A stretch of 64,000 bases of DNA from Paenalcaligenes sp050487225. GTDB taxonomy: Bacteria > Pseudomonadota > Gammaproteobacteria > Burkholderiales > Burkholderiaceae_B. The translations under genes were made by a program, and so were the position numbers. The notes under the pieces are model-generated. The model ran no database searches, had not been told where the DNA came from, and saw only the letters and a program-made list of their open reading frames with translations. Of this stretch, positions 58,917 to 64,000 are shown piece by piece (within the stretch, counting starts at the first letter, position 1; the number at the start of each line of letters is the position of its first letter). The DNA lies in NCBI RefSeq assembly GCF_050487225.1, contig NZ_JBKQGY010000002.1, positions 372,001 through 436,000 of the forward strand. Direction: 5' to 3'.

Positions 58917-59325
58917 CTCTGCCCCCCGAGCATTCCGCTATTGATAGGTTGACTGCCCTTTCTTATATAGAGCTTCAGTCAAATTCGCAGCAGCGACATA
59001 GCTTGCACGAGTATGCTTCCTTGGCCACACGCCCCTGTAAGGCACTAAGCAAGTCATCCGATTTGCCATCCAACCAAAACACTTTCTCTCATCTGTCACA
59101 GAAAGAGAAATATCAATCAGTAATCACCAACGCAAAGCCCCTAGCCAGCGATGAAGGGAAGGCGGATGGAAGTGTTTTTTTATTTGGTGTACAAATTAAA
59201 AAATACTTTCGCAGCCTAAAGCTACGGCAGACAGTCGCTGCTAGGCGGGCTTTTACCCCCTCACAGCAGCAACAAGAAACACCATGGCCAGCAACCCCTC
59301 GCCAGCCATGATGCTTCCCTCTCAC
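58917..59325. other. intergenic region, no supported gene
   Basis: About 400 bases lie between the Liv operon hairpin and the end of thiC. A 120-residue TTG-started frame on the plus strand (58949-59311) has a Gln/Ser/Lys-rich composition and no domain pattern; I do not accept it. Nothing else stands out. Confidence 0.4.
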
Positions 59326-61239
59326 TTACTCCACGTGATACAACAACGCGCCTTTTTGCACAAACTCTATGGCTTTTTCTTCCATACCTTTTTGCAAAGC
59401 CGCTTCGTCCTCTACCCCTTTCTGAGCCGCATACTCTCGTACATCTTGGGTAATTTTCATGCTGCAGAAGTGCGGACCACACATGGAGCAGAAATGCGCC
59501 ACTTTCATAGAATCCTTAGGCAAGGTTTCATCGTGGAATTCACGTGCTGTGTCAGGGTCCAAACCTAGGTTGAACTGGTCTTCCCAACGGAATTCAAAAC
59601 GCGCTTTAGACAAGGCATTGTCACGTACCGCCGCACCGGGGTGGCCTTTTGCTAAGTCAGCCGAGTGCGCCGCAATTTTGTAGGTAATGATGCCGTCTTT
59701 CACGTCTTTTTTATTGGGTAGACCCAAGTGTTCTTTGGGGGTTACGTAACACAGCATGGCCGTGCCGTACCACGCAATCAACGCGGCACCAATGCCTGAG
59801 GTGATGTGGTCATAACCTGGTGCAATGTCGGTTGCCAATGGCCCCAAGGTGTAGAAAGGCGCTTCTTTGCAGTGCTCAAGCTGCAAGTCCATGTTCTCTT
59901 TGATCTTCTGCATGGGCACGTGACCAGGGCCTTCAATAATCACCTGTACGTCGTGCTTCCACGCGATTTGCGTCAGTTCGCCCAAGGTTTTAAGCTCAGC
60001 AAACTGGGCTTCATCGTTAGCATCGTAGGTGGAACCTGGGCGCAAGCCATCGCCTAGCGAGAAGCTCACGTCGTAGGCTTTCATGATTTCACAGATGTCT
60101 TCGAAGTGTTCGTAGATGAAGCTTTCACGGTGATGCGCCAAGCACCATTTCGCCATGATGGAACCACCGCGCGACACGATACCCGTCATGCGGTTTGCCG
60201 TCATGGGCACGAAGGGTAAACGTACACCAGCATGGATGGTGAAGTAGTCCACACCTTGCTCGGCCTGTTCGATCAAAGTGTCGCGGAAGATTTCCCATGT
60301 CAGGTCTTCGGCTTTACCATTCACTTTTTCCAGCGCTTGGTAAATAGGCACCGTACCAATAGGCACAGGCGAGTTACGAATAATCCATTCACGCGTTTCG
60401 TGTATGTGCTTGCCTGTGGACAAATCCATCACCGTATCGCCACCCCAACGTATGGCCCAGGTCATTTTCTCTACTTCCTCAGAGATCCCTGAACTCACTG
60501 CCGAGTTACCAATATTGGCGTTAATTTTCACCAAAAAGTTACGCCCAATAATCATGGGTTCGCATTCTGGGTGGTTAATGTTGGCAGGGATAATGGCTCT
60601 ACCGCGTGCAATTTCATCGCGCACAAATTCAGGCGTAATGATGGACGGTATAGACGCACCAAAGCTCTCGCCGGGGTGCTGGAAGGTCATACGTTGAGCC
60701 AGCTTTTCACCCTCTGGGCCACTGTTACGCAAGGACTCCAAGTACTCTTCACGGCGCAGATTCTCGCGTATGGCTACGAACTCCATTTCTGGCGTGATAA
60801 TGCCACGACGCGCATAGTGCATTTGTGTGACATTCGCGCCCGCTTTGGCTTTGCGAGGTTGGCGTGTCAGGTTAAAGCGCATGTCTGCCAAGCTAGGGTC
60901 AGCCTGACGTTGACGGCCATAATCACTGCTTACGCCGGGCAATACTTCAGTATCGCCACGCTCTTCGATCCATGCGTGACGCACAGATGGCAAGCCGTCG
61001 CGCAAATCAATGCGTACGTCGGGATCAGTGTAGGGGCCACTGGTGTCGTAAATGGTCAGCGGTGGGTTTTTATCGCCACCAAGCATGGTGGGTGTGTCGG
61101 CCTGCGTGATTTCTCTAAAAGGCACACGAATGTCTGGGCGTGACCCTACTTGATAGATTTTGCGTGAACACGGTAATGGCTGGATAGCGGCTTCGTCTAC
61201 TGTTGCCGTGTTAGCCAAGAATGGGGAAGTGGTTTTCAT
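59326..61239 (-). CDS. thiC: phosphomethylpyrimidine synthase ThiC
   Basis: The 637-residue protein matches ThiC throughout: the N-terminal ThiC-associated domain with VPFREITQADTP and YDTSGPYTDP, then MHYARRGIITPEMEFVAIRE, VNANIGNS-type VKINANIGNSAVSSGI, MDLSTGKHIHETREWIIRNSPVPIGTVPIYQALEK, and EGPGHVPMQKI. The C-terminal radical-SAM cluster-binding Cys motif lies in HFCSMCGPHFCSMK. It converts aminoimidazole ribotide into the pyrimidine phosphate of thiamin. A TPP riboswitch lies in its leader, and it stands alone rather than in a thi operon. Confidence 0.97.
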   Translation of the reverse strand: MKTTSPFLANTATVDEAAIQPLPCSRKIYQVGSRPDIRVPFREITQADTPTMLGGDKNPPLTIYDTSGPYTDPDVRIDLRDGLPSVRHAWIEERGDTEVLPGVSSDYGRQRQADPSLADMRFNLTRQPRKAKAGANVTQMHYARRGIITPEMEFVAIRENLRREEYLESLRNSGPEGEKLAQRMTFQHPGESFGASIPSIITPEFVRDEIARGRAIIPANINHPECEPMIIGRNFLVKINANIGNSAVSSGISEEVEKMTWAIRWGGDTVMDLSTGKHIHETREWIIRNSPVPIGTVPIYQALEKVNGKAEDLTWEIFRDTLIEQAEQGVDYFTIHAGVRLPFVPMTANRMTGIVSRGGSIMAKWCLAHHRESFIYEHFEDICEIMKAYDVSFSLGDGLRPGSTYDANDEAQFAELKTLGELTQIAWKHDVQVIIEGPGHVPMQKIKENMDLQLEHCKEAPFYTLGPLATDIAPGYDHITSGIGAALIAWYGTAMLCYVTPKEHLGLPNKKDVKDGIITYKIAAHSADLAKGHPGAAVRDNALSKARFEFRWEDQFNLGLDPDTAREFHDETLPKDSMKVAHFCSMCGPHFCSMKITQDVREYAAQKGVEDEAALQKGMEEKAIEFVQKGALLYHVE

Positions 61240-61243
61240 TGAA

Positions 61244-61266
61244 GCTCCGTAAGTAAAAAACCGGAG
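61244..61266 (-). promoter_or_regulatory. stem that may hide the thiC ribosome site
   Basis: On the minus strand CTCCG (61266-61262) can pair with CGGAG (61249-61245), whose GGAG is the ribosome site of thiC, with a T-rich loop between. A riboswitch expression platform acting on translation is plausible; this is inference from complementarity alone. Confidence 0.4.
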
Positions 61267-61354
61267 CCGAGTGGAGGAGTTCTGCCTACGTCAGGCATCG
61301 GAAGGCACGAAACCGTGCACACTGAGGCCCAACATGCTGCATATAACTACAGCA

Positions 61355-61448
61355 GAACGCGCTTCCAGCGTCGGCATTATCCGTACTGGTGCGAAGGGAC
61401 TCTCTCAACCCAATAAAGCTAAAAAAGCTCATTGAGTACCCCTGCGTC
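61355..61448 (-). ncRNA. TPP riboswitch (thi box) in the thiC leader
   Basis: Read on the minus strand the leader contains the TPP aptamer order: GGGGTACTCAATGAGC, a variable P3 stem, GGGTTGAGAGAGTCCC(TT), ACCAGTACGGATAATGCC and GACGCTGGAAGCGC. The GGATAATGCC-x-GCG-type segment and the (C)TGAGA box are the most conserved parts of this class. The element sits about 115 bases before the thiC start and should shut off expression when thiamin pyrophosphate is abundant. Confidence 0.93.
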
Positions 61449-61584
61449 TGTTGGCGAGTATAGCAACAGCTTTTGTGCAATGACCAGAGCAGTTTGCTAC
61501 CACCTAGTACAAACCCTGATATTTTGCCTTTGTAGCGATCATGTAAGTATTTGGCTTTTTTCTGCCTGCATTTGCCCCCAAAAA

Positions 61585-61617
61585 AACGCCTGCAAACAAA
61601 GCCTGCAGGCGTTCTTT
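61585..61617. terminator. bidirectional intrinsic terminator
   Basis: AACGCCTGCA and TGCAGGCGTT form a perfect 10-bp stem with a 9-base loop, A-run before and TTCTTTT after. It ends the SDR/Tct transcript on the minus strand and insulates the thiC promoter. Confidence 0.85.
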
Positions 61618-61661
61618 TACTTTCTTACGGCACCTTCAGAAAAGGCCGGTAACTTGACACA

Positions 61662-62381
61662 TTATGCAACCAAGTAACCACCATCCACAGGCAAGATCAC
61701 ACCTGTCATGAAGGCTGCTGCATCAGAGCACAAAAAGGCTACCGCTTTAGCTACATCTTCCGGAGTACCCCATCTATTCAACGGAGTACGACCCAAAATA
61801 GCCGAAGATCGAACAGGATCATTTTGCAAATCTTGCGTCAAAGGTGTAGCAATCCAACCTGGTGCTACCGCATTCACACGAATACCATCTGCTGCATAAG
61901 CAATAGCCAATGATTTAGTCAGTTGGGCCACGCCACCTTTACTGGCAGCATAAGCGGGCACCAAACCACCGCCAAAAAAGCTCAACATAGAGGCCATGTT
62001 CACAATAGAACCTTTGGTGTCGCGCAACTTAGCACGTGCATCGCTGCTGATGCGCATGGTGCCTGTCAGGTTCACATCCAATACTTGCTCGAACACATCC
62101 AGTTGGTGCTCGGCTTGGCGTTTGATAATGCCGGCGCAGTTCACTACATGGTGCAGAGGCTCATCGTTATCGAACAACGCGTGTACAGACGCTTCATCGC
62201 TCACGTTGACCAGCTTTACTTGAATATCGGGATGCAACACGTTTTCGGTACTGCCCAAACCCGCCGCCGTTACCGTCGCACCCAAACTGTGCAGGTAGTT
62301 CGCAATACCTGCACCAATACCCTGTGTAGCACCAGTCACCAAGATATGCTGCCCTTGGAAGAGCTGTTCTTTGAAACTCAT
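61662..62381 (-). CDS. short-chain dehydrogenase/reductase
   Basis: The 239-residue classical SDR has VTGATQGIGAGIA (about 15-27), NCAGI (about 81-85), the catalytic Ser in NMASMLSFFGG, YAASKGG (Tyr about 149, Lys about 153) and PGWIATPL, ending LPVDGGYLVA. It lies 25 bases downstream of TctA on the same strand, so it probably oxidises or reduces the organic or hydroxy acid taken up by that transporter. The exact substrate is not predictable. Confidence 0.9.
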   Translation of the reverse strand: MSFKEQLFQGQHILVTGATQGIGAGIANYLHSLGATVTAAGLGSTENVLHPDIQVKLVNVSDEASVHALFDNDEPLHHVVNCAGIIKRQAEHQLDVFEQVLDVNLTGTMRISSDARAKLRDTKGSIVNMASMLSFFGGGLVPAYAASKGGVAQLTKSLAIAYAADGIRVNAVAPGWIATPLTQDLQNDPVRSSAILGRTPLNRWGTPEDVAKAVAFLCSDAAAFMTGVILPVDGGYLVA

Positions 62382-62406
62382 AATTACTATTTCTCGTAAA
62401 GTCGTT

Positions 62407-63927
62407 TTAGTGAGTGGCAGCGCCAGACGTGGCTGGTTTTCTAAAGATCAACTTGCGCAAAACGCCACCAAAGATCAGGAAGAACCAGATCAACAACGTG
62501 ATCCCACCCAGCCACATGGCCAACGGGCGGTCATAGAACATGGACAGATCACCTTCAGCTTTGATCAAGGACTTCATCAAGTTTTCTTCGATCAGCGGGC
62601 CCAAGATCAATGCCAAAATCAGCGGCGCAGTGGGGAAGTCGTTTTCTTCTAAGAAATACGCCACCAGCCCCATCACCAGCATGATGCCCACATCAAAAAT
62701 GGAGTTGTTTGCCGAGTACGCGCCCACAATACAGAACATCAAAATAATGGGGTACAAGATGCTGCTAGGCACGGACAACACGCGACCCGCACTACGAATA
62801 GCCAGCCAACCCAGAGGAATCATCAACAAACTGGCGACGATAAAGGTGATGTAAACGGAGTACACCAGTGGCGCTTCGGTGATGAACACCATAGGGCCGG
62901 GGGTGATGCCTTTCATCAGCAATACGCCGATCACAATGGCTGTGACTGTGTCGCCCGGAATACCAAACACCAACGCAGGCACATACGTACCGGTTAAGGA
63001 GGTATTGTTCGCCGATGCTGCAGCGATCAAACCTTCAGGGTGGCCAGTGCCAAATTTTTCGGGTGTTTTAGAGAAGCGCTTGGAAATAGCATAGGCCACC
63101 CAGGCAGCGATATCCGCGCCCGCACCGGGCAAAATACCCACAATGGTCCCCACTGCCGTACCACCTGCCGCTTGCCCTTTGTACTTGTACAGTAGCTTGC
63201 CTGTGCCTTTGAACACCTGATCAGTCTTCAATGGCTTAGGCGCTTCTTGGGCAAAACGCATGCTGGGCAATTTACGCAGCAACTCTGTCACTGCAAAAAT
63301 ACCGATCATGGTAGGTAGCACAGAAATACCCGCACTAAGCTCAATGCTATCAAAGGTTAGGCGAGGCATACCCACTACCGCATCAATACCGATGGTGGAC
63401 AGCAACAAACCCAAACCCAAGGAGATACAGCCTTTCAACGGCTGCCCTTGAGACACCAACACCGCACTGGACAAGCCCAGCAGTGCCAACCAGAAGTATT
63501 CGTAGCTGGTGAAATTCAGCGATACGCGAGCCAACGATGGTGCGAATTGCGAGATCACCATAATGGCCAGAATGCCCCCAATAGAGGAACACAATAGCAT
63601 CACGCCCAGCACCTGTCCGGGGCGGCCTTTCTGCCCCATCAAGTAGGCATCATTGGTGTATGCTGCTGACGCCGGTGTACCGGGAATACGCAACAAAGCA
63701 GAGGGAATATCCCCTGCAAACAAGGTCATCACAGTGGCGGACACAATGGCCGCAATCGCCTGTATAGGACCCATAAAAAATGTGACCGGCACCAACAATG
63801 CCGTTGCCATGGTGGCCGTTAAACCGGGGATGGCCCCCATGAATAAACCAAAAATGGCCGAGCCCACAATCGTCAAAAAGACGTGCAGGCTGAATACCTG
63901 ATCTAAAGCTTCAAGAAATGCAGACAC
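62407..63927 (-). CDS. tctA: tripartite tricarboxylate transporter large permease TctA
   Basis: The 506-residue membrane protein is TctA along its whole length: GLFMGAIPGLTATMATALLVPVTFFM (about 23-48), IPSALLRIPGTPASAAYTNDAYLMGQKGRPGQVLG (about 73-107), LPGAGADIAAWVAYAISKRFSKTPEKFGTGHPEGLIAAASANN (about 266-308) and VFGIPGDTVTAIVIGVLLMKGITPGPMVF. It uses a periplasmic TctC-type binding protein and the small TctB subunit to import carboxylates. TctB lies immediately upstream (partial), and TctC is expected outside the window or elsewhere. Confidence 0.95.
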   Translation of the reverse strand: MSAFLEALDQVFSLHVFLTIVGSAIFGLFMGAIPGLTATMATALLVPVTFFMGPIQAIAAIVSATVMTLFAGDIPSALLRIPGTPASAAYTNDAYLMGQKGRPGQVLGVMLLCSSIGGILAIMVISQFAPSLARVSLNFTSYEYFWLALLGLSSAVLVSQGQPLKGCISLGLGLLLSTIGIDAVVGMPRLTFDSIELSAGISVLPTMIGIFAVTELLRKLPSMRFAQEAPKPLKTDQVFKGTGKLLYKYKGQAAGGTAVGTIVGILPGAGADIAAWVAYAISKRFSKTPEKFGTGHPEGLIAAASANNTSLTGTYVPALVFGIPGDTVTAIVIGVLLMKGITPGPMVFITEAPLVYSVYITFIVASLLMIPLGWLAIRSAGRVLSVPSSILYPIILMFCIVGAYSANNSIFDVGIMLVMGLVAYFLEENDFPTAPLILALILGPLIEENLMKSLIKAEGDLSMFYDRPLAMWLGGITLLIWFFLIFGGVLRKLIFRKPATSGAATH

Positions 63928-63948
63928 AATTATTCCTTTGTAGTGATA

Positions 63949-64000
63949 TCAGAACGGCATGGTTGGCAAAGGAACCTGCAAGACTTCGGCAAACACCAGC
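63949..64000 (-). CDS. tctB: TctB small permease subunit, C-terminal fragment
   Basis: Only the last 17 codons are in the window: FAEVLQVPLPTMPF and a stop at 63949-63951. The F-x(3)-L-x-VPLP ending and the position 21 bases before tctA fit TctB. The rest lies beyond the right edge. Confidence 0.7.
   Translation of the reverse strand, partial: LVFAEVLQVPLPTMPF

Noticed and set aside
58949..59311. 120-residue plus-strand frame between the Liv operon and thiC
   Set aside because: TTG start, no ribosome site, low-complexity composition and no domain pattern.
1..64000. CRISPR arrays, insertion sequences and rRNA genes
   Set aside because: No regularly spaced repeats, transposase-like proteins or rRNA stretches were seen.

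Overview
The window looks like a chromosomal segment of a betaproteobacterium, most likely of the family Alcaligenaceae. This is inferred from the gene content: many Liv-type and tripartite tricarboxylate (Tct) transporters, FecI/FecR/TonB-receptor units, a pertactin-like autotransporter and a PaaX-family regulator. No rRNA gene or complete tRNA gene is present, so the genus cannot be fixed.

Region by region. (1) 1-3.2 kb is the end of an AT-rich mobile island: a RadC-like C-terminus, a tiny membrane ORF, a YagK/YfjJ (inovirus Gp2-like) protein, an AlpA-type regulator and an unknown protein with a ribbon-helix-helix-like tail. It ends at a CCA-containing, tRNA-3'-end-like sequence followed by a strong terminator. 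(2) 3.3-10.3 kb is a siderophore-uptake locus on the minus strand: FecI, FecR, TonB-dependent receptor, PepSY membrane protein, DUF3649 and DUF3325, with Fur-box-like sites. (3) 10.4-18.2 kb holds a GntP permease, a cytosolic THI5/NMT1-like protein, a PaaX-family regulator, a large autotransporter and a lipoprotein. (4) 18.7-22.5 kb is LysR / aldo-keto reductase / Old Yellow Enzyme / atypical SDR. (5) 22.6-27.4 kb is a tripartite drug-efflux operon with a divergent TetR regulator and two perfect palindromic operators. (6) 27.4-37.5 kb is an eight-gene operon with a divergent GntR regulator: APH-fold kinase, class-III PLP enzyme, Dpp/Opp-type ABC importer, acetylpolyamine amidohydrolase and SDR. 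It reads as a complete uptake-and-catabolism module for an unidentified N-acylated amino alcohol or hydroxylated diamine. (7) 37.6-39.5 kb is a DyP peroxidase carrying an encapsulin-targeting tail, followed by its encapsulin shell gene. (8) 39.7-45.2 kb is a second FecI/FecR/TonB-receptor unit with Fur boxes plus a secreted beta-propeller protein. (9) 45.3-51.9 kb is a Liv-type ABC importer operon ending in a nitrilase, opposite a TrmB-type regulator. (10) 52-58.8 kb is a second Liv-type importer operon headed by a metal-dependent amidohydrolase, opposite a LysR regulator. (11) 59.3-61.5 kb is thiC under a TPP riboswitch. (12) 61.7-64 kb is an SDR with TctA and the end of TctB.

The most interesting parts are the encapsulin-DyP nanocompartment set between two Fur/ECF iron-uptake units' themes, the kinase/phospho-lyase/deacetylase catabolic operon, the nitrilase-Liv-TrmB locus, and the unexplained island-end proteins. 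All functions are read from sequence motifs and gene order; no database search was possible.
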